Origin: Icerya purchasi
Lineage: Eukaryota; Arthropoda; Insecta; Hemiptera; Monophlebidae
Length of the DNA stretch: 64,000 bases
Reading direction: 5' to 3'
Assembly (NCBI GenBank): GCA_039619475.1
Contig: CM077115.1
Location: 491,185,352 to 491,249,351, forward strand
The notes below the pieces were generated by a model. That model saw nothing but the letters and a program-made list of their open reading frames with translations, ran no database searches and had not been told where the DNA came from. The position numbers and the translations under genes are program-made. This document shows, piece by piece, positions 45,978 through 57,792 of this stretch. Within the stretch, counting starts at the first letter, position 1. Every line of letters starts with the position of its first letter.

Positions 45978-47864
45978 TTCGTTATATTGATCTAGTTATT
46001 AGCTAGTCATCCAAGTGCGTATGTTTTGTGTTTATGTGACTCTCTTGAGGGCCATGACCCTACCTCATATGTGGTTTATTATGTCATATGTTTTGTTATT
46101 TTGTTTATTAGCCTAGGTGCCGCGGATTTATCTATTTTGATTTTGTGTTATTTATTTACGTTGTTCGCCCTTAGAGCGCTCTGATTACCCTTCATATTTT
46201 GCTTATAATTCTGATGTGGTGAGATCCGAAATATTCTTCCGTCATTATCCTTGCGTCAGTCCTTATAATTTATGCTACGCCGTTGCATGGGTGCTTACAC
46301 GCGTCCCTAGCAGTCTTACTGCAATCTCTTGTTCCTTTCTGGTCATCGCACCATCTCCTCTCGGGCTGATGTTACGCTCCATTCTGCCTCTTCGGGCTGG
46401 CATCACGCTCCATATCTCTATGCTCTTCTGGAGTATAGCGCGCTGTGGCCTGACGCCTCCTTCATTTCTGGTCCCGCCACACGCCTACCGCCACTTCCTC
46501 ACATCACATATCGCTGTCACTTCCTTTTTTGGCCATGTGCCTCCCTATTCTTATGTTCCTTGCGTAGTTTGGCGTGTAAGGATCTCCATGCAACTATTCC
46601 TTTTCTACTATCTACTTATATATTCCTATATAGATATTTCCTATTCCACGTCTCTTGTACATCACATCGGTAATTTGTTCTTCATAGGGGTATCGATACC
46701 ATCTTAGTAGGTGGTTGGCGTACTGTTTTGTCGTTTTTGTTTTCTTGTTTTCTGTTGGCGTCTGAGGTATTCACCATTTTGCTTATGTATGTGTGGTTTT
46801 GTTTCATGCGCGTGTAATTGACATGAAGTAGTTGTGTAGAAGAGCCGGCTGAGAAGTTTATACCGCTCGACAATTTTGCCTGATACCGTGGATCCGAAAA
46901 TATCGCAGAGAACGGGAATCCCAAACTATCGTAAGCTAACTTTATATTTCGAAGTGTCTTCTTTCCTGGCCGAAGGAGCTGTGGGCGATGAGTCAGTCGT
47001 GGCCATAGTGTAGGCCAACAGGAAGGTTCCTTCATATTATCCTTTTCTGAGTTGATCATAGGAGCCTCTTTCCTTTTCGGGTTTCCTTCTATGATTCGCA
47101 GCACCGCCCAGTGGACTACGATAGGCGCGGATGTGATCCCAATAATAACCCGATGATCAGTTAATGTCAAACAAGCAGTCTGTGGTCCTCTTTAATTTAG
47201 GAACTCGAGTGGAGACACGTGGATCCTCGCGCAACCCGCAAATGAGCATTGGCTCATGTTACGGTACCTTTCGAGGGGGCGGCTGCATGTACCGTTAATT
47301 TATACGTGGCTCCGAACCCATAAGCCTGCGGATACGCATTGGGCAAACGCCCGGAGATAGACTTATCTGTATCCGAATATGAAAGACCACCGATACTGCG
47401 GTTGGCAATATATAGAATCACATATCCCTTCGGGGGCGGCTGCATGTGTCGTTATTGTGAACCAGGGGCGCGATGGAGTTCATGGACGTCTTCCTCGAGT
47501 GTCACATCGGTTGCTACAAAAACTCTGTAGATTGACCTAGGTCTCTGGAGGAGTCAGCAGGATGTGACCTTGTCCGAATCTATCCTACGTCTTTCACTTT
47601 CATTATTGTTCCTATAAACCATGCCGCAGGTCGAGTAGCACTACGGGTCGAATTGTGGTTTTGTCCAAGCGAAACACTTGACCCTACTGATCTTTGTGCT
47701 CTCTAATTCCCGTTGTTCTCTGCGAACGTCAAATTGGATCCTAGGCTCTATCATATGGCTGTCGACAAAGATTTGCTGTCACTCAATTGTGCGTGCCGCC
47801 ACCCTGGCTGCGCCCCGGATTGCATCCAAAACTTCTGTTTTAGGTGAAATTAGGGGGAGGGCAG
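45978..47864. other. Non-coding 3' internal region, copy 2
   Basis: Near-identical to 41799-43685, including the antisense 162-codon frame (47170-46682) and the internal direct repeat. No pol. Confidence 0.6.
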
Positions 47865-48332
47865 TGATACGAATCAGGGTTGGTGGCGCGATCTTTTGTC
47901 GACAGAATAATAAATTATCTGTTCTGTCTTTAGTTTATTGATTCTAGAACGTCGTCGATTATCGGCTTTAATAGTATCTCAGTGTAAGGGCCGGTGGCGT
48001 AGGCGTGTGCGCGCGTACTGCGACACGTGCCGAAATAGAGAATTATGTCGTATGATATCGAGAGGCCGGCTCAGGTAGATCAGATGTGATAAGGATGCAT
48101 TGTTATCTGCATCTGGTTACGATTTAGTGTTCGAGCTTGGTACAACGGTCGGTGTAAAATGCGAGCTAGCGAGCGCGTTCTCTTTCAAATAATATATCAT
48201 AAGTTATCTCATCGTTTTCGTTTATTTTTTTTCCATCTAAAATGAATAAAAGCCTAATGCTCCTGATGTTTTGAAGAACCCGATAGTTATCCGCGGTACA
48301 GTTATAATTGTAGTCTTTTTATTTTTGGTATT

Positions 48333-49888
48333 TTACGGAATTAGAAACGTCCTTACGCAATTCTTCAGATTCTGCTCCCGGAGTAGACGGTATTTCCTTT
48401 TCTGTTCTCAAAAATCTTTCGGACTCTTCTCTTCGGTTTCTCTTAAACTTGTTTAACTCTTTTCTCCACTCTGGTTGTACCCCTTTATCTTGGAATACCT
48501 TCATCATTATCCCTATCCCTAAACCGAACTCTTCTTCACTTCGTCCAATTTCTCTTGCTTCTTGTGTCAGGAAGCTTTTCGAAAACGTAATCAACAGACG
48601 CCTTGTTTGGTGGCTAGAACACCACAACTTATTGCCTAACAATATGTTTGGTTTTCGCCCTGGTCGCGGCCCTCCTGATTGTATTAGCGCTTTCCTAGCA
48701 GATGTTTACAAGTCATTCATCGACAAAAAATTTCTTATTGCTTCCTTTCTTGATATTTCGGCAGCCTTCGACAATGTCCATCTTCCAACTCTTTTTAATT
48801 TAATGCTTTCCTTAAACATTCCGGCTCATTTTTCTACCCTGATTATTAATCTTTTCCTCTGCCGAACGGTCACTCCTTCTGTTCATATTCAGGATGCCAC
48901 TAGACTAGTCTATCGTGGACTACCGCAGGGTTCCTGCCTTAGCCCCACTTTATTTAATATTTATTTTATCAAAATTGCGTCCCTATCTTTGAATTCCTGT
49001 TCTCTTTTCTTTGCTGATGATATCCTCATTTATTCCTCTCATCGCAACATCTCGCAGGCCAACTCCCATCTTCAAATCTCCTTAATTGCATTGGAAAATG
49101 CCTTATCCAACATCCATCTTTTCATCTCTTCTTCTAAGTCTTCTACTGTCGTCTTTACACTGCGCCCGTTTATTCCTTCCTCAGTCGTCCTCGTCCTAAC
49201 TAATGGCCCAATTCCTCTTACTTCCTCCTTCCGTTATTTAGGTGTTTTTCTGGATAGCCGACTTTCCTTCCATGTCCATATCAACCGTTTATTCGTATCT
49301 TCCTTCAAAAGGCTCAATCTCATTAAATCCCTTTCGCACACTGTCTGGGGAGGTGATCCTGTGATCCTACTCATGTTTTACAAGTCTTTTATCCGCTCTG
49401 CTCTCGATTACTGTTCCTATATTTATGCTAATTCTTCTAGATCCCGTCTGTCTAAGCTCGACCGGGTCCAAAATACATGTCTCCGCCTCTGCCTTGGAGC
49501 CCGGAAGTCTACTCCTATCCCAGCTCTGCACGCAGAGTGTCACATTCCTCCCCTTTTCCTTAGACGCTCCCTCTTGGGTTATCGTTTCCTCATCAAACGG
49601 TTGCCTATTTCCTCTTGCTCTCTCATTCCTTCTTATTCCTACATATTGCGTTCCTGGCGCTTTTCTGCTAACAAGACTCCTATTCTATCTCTTATCGCTG
49701 GCCGCCTTATACAGTTTTTTCCGTATACTCTTACGATAAACTCCCTCATTTCTCCTTCAATTTTTCCTCTCTGCTTCATCCTATTAACTGCTTTTATTCA
49801 CCTGTTCCTCCCAAACCTCTTCTTCATCACGTTGTTAGATCAGAATTCCAACAGAATCTTCGCTCTTTTTTCCCCAACCATTTTTTGA
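48333..49888 (+). pseudogene. Family A reverse transcriptase domain
   Basis: Open from the insertion edge to a stop at 49888. Numbered from the internal Met at 48449: motif A SFLDISAAFDNVH (Asp102), motif B RGLPQGSCLSP (157-162), motif C LFFADDILIY (Asp190-191). A frameshift near 49735 moves the true frame into that of the RNase H, so the last 50 residues of this frame are spurious. All RT catalytic residues are kept. Confidence 0.85.
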
Positions 49889-50773
49889 TCTTCACTGATG
49901 GCTCCAAGGGACCCAATGGTGTTGGTGCAGCCTTCTTCTGTCCTTCTCTCAATTACTTCGAGTCCTTTAAACTTCCCTCCTTTTGTTCAATCTTTTATGC
50001 TGAGTCTTCGGCTATTCTGCGTGCCCTCCTTTTTATCAAAACTTCTCCGGCTTCTAGCAATCTCCTTATCCTGTCGGACGCTCAAAGCGTGCTGCAGTCT
50101 ATCACATCTCCTCTCCCTTCTCACTCTACCGACTGTATCATTCTCCTTATTCGTTCCTTAATTCACGATCTTTTCCTTTCCCACTTTATCCAAACGGATT
50201 TCCTTTGGATTCCTGGTCATTCCGGAATCGAGGGAAATGAGTTGGTTGACTCATTCGCTCGATTATCTTCCTCTTCTGGTAGGTTTCTTCCTGCCTTCTC
50301 AGCTTCTAATATTTCCCTTCTGTCTGCAGCTGCTCATTCCAAACTGTGGTCTGACTCCTACGTCTCCTCATTCTCCAACCCGAACTACCTTTTCTTGTAT
50401 ATTCAACCTTCCCTTCCTCGTTTTCCATGGTTTATTAACTTTCCTTCTATGCGCCGTTCTAATCTCTCTGCGATTTGCCGCTTGCCTTTTTGGGCATAGT
50501 TTGCTCCCTTCCTCATTGTTCCGTTATTCTCTCGTGCCTTCTCCTTATTGTCCATTGCACCCTCCCGGCGATCAATGTATTTCTGATCCCGATCATATAA
50601 TGTTCAGTTGTTCGTCGCTTTCAACTGAACAGGCTTCTTTTTATTCCTTCCTCTTACAAAACGGCATTCCCGCTCCATACTGTGCTTCATTCATTCTCTC
50701 CCTTCCTTCTCCTTCGGTTATTCTAGCTCTCGATTCTTTTCTGTCAGCTATCTCTGATCGTGTAAGGATCTGA
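49735..50773 (+). pseudogene. Family A RNase H and C-terminal zinc finger, frameshifted
   Basis: After the shift the frame reads SSLLHPINCF, VVRSEFQQNLRSFF and IFTDGSKGPNGVGAAFF. Counting from 49885, the RNase H residues are Asp5, Glu40 (YAESSA), Asp65 (LSDAQS), His112 (PGHSG) and Asp122 (LVDSFA). A second shift near 50475 leads to LLPSSLFRYSL, SDPDHIMFSCSSL, LLQNGIPAPYC and the end SAISDRVRI (50773). Catalytic set complete; the protein is broken by the shifts. Confidence 0.85.
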
Positions 50774-50985
50774 GTCTCTCTTTTCTCTCTATTCCACTGT
50801 TCTTGGGCCATTGTCCATGTCGACGAACCCATTAAAAAAAAAACAAAAAAAAATAAAATAAATAAATATTTTTGGTAATTAATTGTTTAATTTTTTTTCG
50901 TCATTTTCCTTATTCTTCTGCTGGTCGTCTCTCCCTTACGTACGTACGAGGAAGAGCGGAGAAAAAAATAGGCGAGTTCGTAACA

Positions 50986-52706
50986 ATGCTTATTATCTAA
51001 TTTCAGTAAAATTCATGAAAAATGTATTCTTCATAAATTAAAAGAATTTTTTCGCAAAAAACGGAATTGTACACGATAACCAGTATGGTGATTGCCACAG
51101 ATAGATCATCTGAATTGGCTATACACAATATTTTACCAACAATAAAAATATACAAAAATAAAAATTACCGTACATGCTTGCTTACTCTTGATATAACAAA
51201 GACTTTCGACAGTTTAGATTTAAATAGATTAGTTGCATTATTAAAGGAACTAGGATTACATAATGGCATGTTGAACATTGTAAATCCTGAAAATCGTTGT
51301 ATTACAAATCGGTAATTATTCAAAAAAACAAGAAACCGTTACGGGAGTACCGCAAGGGTCTGTTTTAGGACCGTACTTGTAGAACATATTTTTCTCTCAA
51401 GCGTGTGATTATCCACTAATGTAAACATTTTCACTTTCGCAGACTATATTGCAATAGTAATAGCCGATAAGAAATGTATTGGAAAATAAATTTTACCAGG
51501 TTTATACAGAAATCGCGAAATGGTTAGAACGATGCAATTTAAATATTAACAAATCTAAGTAAACTGACATGTTGTTTAACAAAAACTTAAAGGATAAAAG
51601 ATTAAATTTGCTCCAATACGGATTAAATATTGCTACGATTAGTCAAACCAAATACTTCGGTATATTAATAGACAATAACTTAAAATTTTATAATCATTTC
51701 CACTATATCACTAAAAAAATAAATACAATTTTAATTATATTTAACAAATTATTATATAATAATAATAACCGATTAAATTACAAGAAGGGACTAACCTTAT
51801 ATAAAAGCGTAATATTGCCTAACATACTTTATGGTAGTGTAATATACACACATATATATATACATAGACATTTTAAAAGTTAAAAGATTTCAAAATATAT
51901 TAAAAAGTTTTCAGAGAACTATTTCAGTAAAAATGATTAAAGCTTATAGAACTACCAGCTACATGGAAAGAGCACTATCATTGCATGTATTAAACCATTA
52001 ACTTACGAAATACAGAAACATATTAACATATTTTTAATAAAAAATAATATTAAAAATCATGAATTCCGTAACGTATAGTATCTTCAACCTTACTTCATAC
52101 ACGAACAAACCTCGTTAACGCTTATACAGTTTAAACACTTATATATTAGATAAATATTATAATAATAAATTTCAGACGCAGTGGGACCAATATAATAACG
52201 GTATAGCTAAAAAAAATTTTCCAACCATAGATGATAGACTACATAATAAAGTTTTTACGCCAAATTTTTTTAATGTACAATTTCTTACTGGACACGGGGT
52301 CTATTTAAAGATTATTTACATAAACATAAAATTGCACACTCAAATAACTGTGTAACTTTCCCGATAATATTAAGCATATCTTTTCCGGCTGTAACCATAG
52401 TAATACAGATTTTAGCAATATTAGCCCTGATCAATTAGTAACTAAGCTATTTACAATATGTTCAGTAGTTTTACGATAGCCGAAATAAATCAAATCACCG
52501 TAAAGTACATGTACACCTGTATTAATATTAAATTTAAGGAATACAAATTATTATTAACATTGTAAAACAGTCTGTCAGGGTTCCATAAACTTAAATGGAC
52601 GGGCTCAGGACAGACCCTTTTATTTATATAAATTATTGGTATAAATTTTCTAAATATATTTATCCCATCGTATTACAAATTGGGCACCAAAAAAAGAAAA
52701 AAAAAG
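50986..52706 (+). mobile_element. Family D LINE, RT to poly(A), decayed
   Basis: Directly follows LTR 3. Readable RT blocks: LSNFSKIHEKCILHKLKEF, HDNQYG, YRTCLLTLDITKTFDSLD (motif A), TVTGVPQGSVLGP (motif B, about 51335-51375), FADYIAIVIADKK (about 51435; the second catalytic Asp is replaced), KYFGILIDNNLKF and VILPNILYG (51650-51840). The C-terminus reads WDQYNNGIAKKNFP, NVQFLTGHG, YLKDYLHKHKIAHSNNC (about 52180-52350), a post-RT zinc-finger region as in I/R1/LOA-type LINEs. The end is A-rich at 52689-52706. Clade uncertain. Confidence 0.65.
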
Positions 52707-52724
52707 ATACAATATTATATCAAT

Positions 52725-53640
52725 GTAGAGCTCTCTGCCTTCGACTTATTTGCTGATCATTCGCCCGTTGCACTAACACTAAATAATATTGTTATACATA
52801 CAGAAACTCAGTTATCTCTTCATAATTATAAAGACTAGAGGTGAAATTTGGAAACACCACCGAGAATATTGTACGAAACCGTTTTAAGTGAAATCTAGAC
52901 TGCAGATTCTTCAAATGCGGCCTGTATTTAGAGAGAAAAATATGAATAATTGACATCCATAAATAGTTTTAGGAACCCTGTTCTAGGGCAACTAAGAAAA
53001 AAATGGTTTTAAACACGAATCCGTTTAATAAAATGTTATTAAGAAGAAAAAAAATACAAGTAAAGAAATTATTAATAAAAAATTGAAAACGTTCAGTGAT
53101 CATTTATCAAAGTTGTTTGCCTTCTGATGGTTATACACCGTGAAAGTTAATAAATAGCAGTAATGAAAGCTGGGCTAAAGATCAAAAGAAAAAAGCGAAT
53201 CCTACATTTATTGAACAGTCGTTTGATGATGTACATCATCAAGAGGGTGTTACAAGCTGAAAATGGTACTTTTGATCAATTTATGTAACTTTATATCCAA
53301 GATCGACATTTCTAGGCTATAACCTCTCCAAGATTTGTATTAATCCTTCAGCCAGTATTTAAATTTTGCAGTAGCAAACATTCGCTGATGATACGGTCGT
53401 ACTTCATGCAGCCCAGATCCTAACATCGACATAGTACCTGGCAGAATCACTAATCAAGCAGAAGACTGATTCAAGAAATAGAGCATGAAACGGAAATAAA
53501 TCTTAGCCAAATTATATTATAGTCCTATACCAGTTAAAATCGGTAATACAGTAATGCCAATTGAAACAAGTGTTAAATATATCTGGGAATGCCCTAGGAT
53601 AGTCGATTAATATAAATTAGATCACTTTAAACGTACGTAG
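52725..53640 (+). mobile_element. Jockey LINE, decayed, internally deleted
   Basis: FADHSPVALTLNNIVI (about 52745-52795) is the last endonuclease block, LHNYK follows, then SWAKDQKKKANPTFIEQSF (about 53170-53225), the pre-RT segment. Most of the RT is missing before TFADDTVVLHAA (53388-53412, catalytic motif C intact) and VKYL/GMPLDSRL (about 53572-53610), which matches YLGMHLDSRLTW of the Jockey copy at 12891. Many stops and shifts. It ends abruptly where family A sequence begins. Confidence 0.65.
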
Positions 53641-54105
53641 TGAATCTTTATCCTCCTCCGCCCGATCTAAATCGATCTTCTGTGGATTCTTGGTCACAAT
53701 GAAATAGTGGATATTCATTAGTAGCCCGTTCTTCTTTACATTTTCAGGCGGGGGCAGCTTTTTGGGTACATTTCCAGTCCGTAATTTTGTTCTTCTGTTT
53801 TCGGAAGTTGCTCATTCGAAATTATGGCCTTTTTCATTTTCTAATTCTGTCTCCTTTTATCTCTCTCCCTCTCTATTCAATCATCTCTTCCCTCCCATTC
53901 GCAGTTTTCTAGAAACTTACTTCCCCTTAAACGCTCTAAAATCTCGGCTATTTGTCATCTCCACCTCAATCATAGTCTCCTTCCTGTGCCATTTTCTGGG
54001 TTTTCATTTGTATTTCTACACCATTTTGTCCTTTTTATCCCACATTCTTTCCTTGTGATTCTGGAATCATGTTTTATTTGAAAGTACGACCTTCTTTGCT
54101 CTCCT
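53640..54105 (+). mobile_element. Family A LINE fragment, RNase H to 3' region
   Basis: Begins at the RNase H His motif in damaged form, then SEVAHSKLWPFSFSNS (about 53800-53845; compare AAAHSKLWSDSYVSSFSNP at 50340), ALKSRLFVISTS, HSLLPVPFSGF and a short 3' remnant ending A-rich near 54110. Heavily decayed. Confidence 0.6.
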
Positions 54106-54119
54106 GAAATAAAAAAAAG

Positions 54120-55448
54120 ATCTTAATAACAACCTTTTCTCTAGAAAACTGAACCAAACGTAAAATAAGGAAACGAGAAAAATAAAACATTACGATAAAC
54201 AACTTACATATGCGTATAAAAGATGAAAATAAAAAAGTAAAAAAATAAAATTAAATGTCAAAATTTCATGGCAAAAAAGAATAAAAAAAAGTGTATCCAT
54301 GCAGTTCTCTACTGTTTTTGTTTTGTTGTTTTTCGGTTATTTTGCACATGTCGATAAAAAGCCCTCGCGCTAAGAGGTAATATAGAAAGGGGAAGAGGGT
54401 GAATTAGAGGAATCGATTCGGTTACAAACTGACGGAAAGAACCGAGACTCGGAACGAGACGTGATAAAGATTAGTCTAAAAGATAACAAATTGGAATATA
54501 AAATGTTACGTTCAGCAGGAGAATATCGCGCAGACAGGTGCAAAAAGACAACTGTGGGGTGAGGGGGGGGGGCTGTGTGATGAATAATGTTTATACGACA
54601 AATTTCACCAGTGACCGGTCCGGCCATTTCTGCGTCAGTAACGTTTCTAACGTGTATTTAAGTGTTATAAAGACGTTCTTTTGAGAAAAGTATCGCAAAC
54701 TGCCAGTGAAACAAATAAACACGGATTTATCTCTTTCGCGCTACCCGGTAGCTATTCGAAATGAATTTTTCATCACGGGAACACTGACGATGATTCTAAC
54801 GGGGTAATTTATTCTTTTTCTTGCGACTAGCGAATGCTTGCACAGTATTACTGATGTCTTAACGACTTTCGCCTCGCAATCGTCTACATTTCTTCGGAGA
54901 AACTTTTGTCCATTGTCGATTTTCGTGCGCAGGTTGCACACAAAAGGAAAAATTATTCCTTATCTCTTTTGAACGGCGTTCAGTTCGACCGAAGCATAAA
55001 TTAGATTCTTCAGAAACTTTGAATACTTCCCGGATTTTATTCAGCTAATAAATAATGTAAGCGCTTGCCTGTCTCAGTTTACTCTATTTAGCCGGTGTTC
55101 AGTTGCTTTAATACGGTATGCATCTAAACCGTCCCCGATTTATCCTCAGATTGTTTGGATTAAAATAAATTACCTTAATTCGTTGAAATTAAGACGGGTT
55201 GTTTTATTCTTCGATGGTTTTCGGATTTTAAAACTCGAATGTATCTTTTTATGAAATACGGCATGGTCTTAAGATGATAGGTTATTTTTAATTATCGTTC
55301 GGTGCTTTTATTTGGATCGAAAATACCATGTGCGTTCGAAAATGTTGACATTCGTTTCTGTTGATGCTTGATGCGCCGGTGGTAATGTTGTTTTTGACAT
55401 GTTGCGAGACAAACAATCTTTTAGCCGACGAAATGTAGTGCTCTATTA
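54120..55448. other. Anonymous DNA
   Basis: No feature beyond A-rich sequence at 54150-54300 and a G tract at 54562-54571. Confidence 0.5.
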
Positions 55449-55507
55449 TTTAAAATGATTTAAAATGATTTAAAATGATTTAAAATGATTTAAAATGATT
55501 TAAAATT
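55449..55507. repeat. 10-bp tandem repeat (AAAATGATTT)
   Basis: Five perfect 10-bp units plus partial ends. Confidence 0.95.
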
Positions 55508-55562
55508 ATAAAATAAATACAGTTATTACAGAGTAAAGAGCAAACAGAAATGGTGTTAATGT

Positions 55563-55951
55563 CAAGGCCGTGTTCACGGGGGGGTTTTAGAGGATAATCC
55601 CCCCCCCATGAGAACTGAAATAGTTATTATAAATACACAAAAATCTGAAAAAAATCAAAAAATTAAAATTAAATATGAATGATTTTTTAGGGTGTTTTTA
55701 CCTATTTTTAAAAGAAAAAAGGAAAAAAATGCTCCATATTTTTAGGTACTTCATTAATATACGTAATTTTTATTAATGTTCATATACGGGGTAATTCATT
55801 TATGTAAATTATTAATACATATAAATCAAAATGTTGATGGAAATTATTAATAGTACGAATATTAGTGAAAAATGTATTGTTATTTATAAAATAAATATGT
55901 TAAGAAAATTTTCAAAACCCCCCCGTTCCAAAACTTCTGGGCACGGGCCTG
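55563..55951. mobile_element. Short hAT-type non-autonomous element (389 bp)
   Basis: The ends CAAGGCCGTG and CACGGGCCTG form an imperfect terminal inverted repeat (8 of 10), typical of hAT termini beginning CA-GG-CCG. Eight-base flanks GTTAATGT (55555-55562) and GTTAATAT (55952-55959) differ at one base, fitting the 8-bp hAT duplication. G-tracts lie just inside both ends (GGGGGGGTTTT type). The interior is AT-rich and has no coding capacity. Confidence 0.7.
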
Positions 55952-56099
55952 GTTAATATTTTTACCCGCAGGAACGTTTTCGAGCTTTGCTCGTCATCAA
56001 CTAAAAGTAGAAAACTACTGCGATATATCGAAAGAAACAAGTTGAATTTTGTCTGCTTCCTTTCTGTTCCATATTCATAAATGAATTAATTACTATCCT

Positions 56100-56695
56100 A
56101 CGTTCCAATATTCTCATTTCCTCTAATCACCTTCCTTCCAAAATTCTTGATTATATTTGCCTCCATGGCCGTCCTTCAATTTGTTCTCCTTTACCTAATC
56201 ATTCGTGCGAATTTAATATTCCCGTCCGCATACACTTATCCGCGTTCATTCTTCCCTCCATTCCATTTACACTGATATTTGCCGCGGGTTCCTAATCATT
56301 CGGGCATGATTCCTCAGCACTCAGAGGGTTTTTGTTTGCTCAGGCTTCTTTCCTTAAGAAAAATTTTATCCGCTAATCTACTTTTCGCTGTATAAAGTTT
56401 TTTTACTTCAGATCAAGGCATCGGATATGTACGCTTCTACTTTTTCTAATAATTATTCATTTTTTCAACCTAGTCTTCTTTCTAATCCGTGATTGCTTTG
56501 TTTCCTTCACTTCATCGTTCTGTTGTTGTCTCCATTATTCTCGTCTGCGTTTATTAAGCAATACTATCTTGCTCCTGTTTTTGGTTTTTGTCGGTTTTCT
56601 GTCCGTACTGTTCATCTGATCTCCATTATGATTCCTTCCCTTTTTAATTGTTTCTGGGTAAAAGTCCCTGGTTGAAGAGCCCCCAAAAAATACAA
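56100..56695 (+). mobile_element. Family A LINE fragment, decayed
   Basis: PNHSGM (about 56300) is the RNase H His motif, and SDMYASTFSNNYSFFQPSLL (about 56428-56490) aligns with SDSYVSSFSNPNYLFLYIQP of the copy at 48331. The 3' end TTTCTGGGTAAAAGTCCCTG, GTTGAAGAGCCCCC matches the family A terminus, closest to the copy at 12100. Confidence 0.6.
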
Positions 56696-56699
56696 ATAT

Positions 56700-56965
56700 A
56701 CATTATAAAGTAAAGCAAAATGAACCCCATACCCCTTAGAAAAACTGAAGTTAAGGTTCATACTAAGTCCAACGACACTAATGAGAGTAGGAGGGCCAGT
56801 TCCTTTCTACTTCGGATCCGCCTTTATTTTCTAAGATTGCCTGGTATAACCAATTCAATTTCAGATTGGGTATATACCTGGGAGCAACTTGGATACAGAA
56901 CGAGAAAAGTCTCAAACTCGTGTGCTTTGATTTAGTAGCCAAGCGCCTTAACCACTAGGCTATAT
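56700..56965 (-). mobile_element. tRNA-derived SINE, copy 4 (with head)
   Basis: Minus strand, same family as 36386-36678: GCCAGTTCCTTTCTACTTCG, TGGTATAACCAATTCAATTT, and the head ATAGCCTAGTGGTTAAGGCG at the right end. The A box is intact; the B box is degraded (GAGTTTGAGACT). The tail is CTTTACTTTA at the left. Flanks are (AT)-rich, so a duplication cannot be judged. Confidence 0.8.
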
Positions 56966-57792
56966 ATATATATATGTATATATTTATATTTACATACACA
57001 TGATGAAAATAATTCGGAAGTAAAAAAATTGCAACATGTCGGAAAAGTTGAAGGACGAAGGCGGTTTTAAAGAAGACACGTTTTGGAAAAAGTAGAGAAC
57101 TCCTGGTAGGCTTTAAAACGGAGAATTTACATTAATCCTATTTTTATTTTTTACTTTTCATTATTTATTACTACTCATTAATCTCGATTTCTTACTGGTT
57201 TTTTAGCCCGTCGCTTGTATTTTAATTTTACCGTTTTATTGTTTATTTAAGCCCACCAGCCTTAAGCGTATTTTTTATTTTAATTTTATTACTTGAAAAG
57301 GTTATTTTTCATGGCGACGTTGACGCAATGTGTAACCGACAGTTTTTTGTAAGAAAATCATTTCGCCTTACGGGAGAGAAAGCCTTTAAAATATTGTTAC
57401 TTTTATTCGCATATTTTTTCTTTTAAATGATAAAAAGGACTCGTATTATTTTACATGTAATGTTGATAATAATTTTTAACAAAATTAACGCGGAAAACTC
57501 TTCACGAAATTAAATAAATACCAAACGACACGTTCCGTAGTTACATATACACACCTCATAATCGTGATTGTGTTAATAACCGTGTTGAAGTTACGATGTA
57601 TGTAGAAAATTACAAAAATCCATTACAATTATTGACTAAAAATAGTGATAGTATATCATGTTTAAAAAATAAAACTTAATTATTAATTTAAAATAATGGA
57701 TTTACATTTAAAATGGGATTTGAATTAATCAGAATTTAAAAATATTGTAATCATTCAAATTTCAATCGAAATAGTTCATTATTAAAAATTGA

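Larger units (their letters stand above)
48331..50866 (+). mobile_element. Family A LINE, 5'-truncated, inserted in LTR 3
   Basis: Begins inside ORF2 (ELETSLRNSSDSAPGVDGIS) and ends TTGGGCCATTGTCCATGTCG, ACGAACCC and an A-rich tail. An 11-bp target-site duplication TATTTTTGGTA flanks it. It is collinear with the copy at 29786-32515, lacks its first 400-500 bases, and carries two frameshifts. Confidence 0.9.
39519..50985 (+). mobile_element. Tandem LTR-internal-LTR-internal-LTR array of a gag-only LTR retrotransposon
   Basis: Three LTRs (39519-40094, 43686-44258, 47865-50985 with a LINE inside) enclose two internal regions of about 3.6 kb (40095-43685, 44259-47864). The period is about 4.18 kb. 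The internal copies differ by only a few substitutions and one 13-bp deletion in copy 1 (after 41262). LTRs run from TGATACGAA to TTCGTAACA. A primer-binding-site candidate TGGCGCGGCGAACAGGGA follows each LTR after two bases, and a purine tract AGGGGGAGGGCAG precedes each downstream LTR. Only gag-like coding is present; no protease, RT, RNase H or integrase was found, so it is non-autonomous. No matching 4-6-bp target-site duplication flanks the array. Confidence 0.9.
47865..50985 (+). repeat. LTR 3 (outer right), split by a family A LINE
   Basis: LTR sequence runs 47865-48330 and resumes at 50867, ending GTTCGTAACA at 50985. TATTTTTGGTA is duplicated at the break (48320-48330 and 50867-50877). 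It is the most diverged of the three LTRs in its right half. Confidence 0.9.

Noticed and set aside
39505..50995. Target-site duplication around the LTR array
   Set aside because: Bases before LTR 1 (ATTTCGAA) and after LTR 3 (ATGCTTAT) do not match. Expected if the flanks diverged or recombined, so none is claimed.
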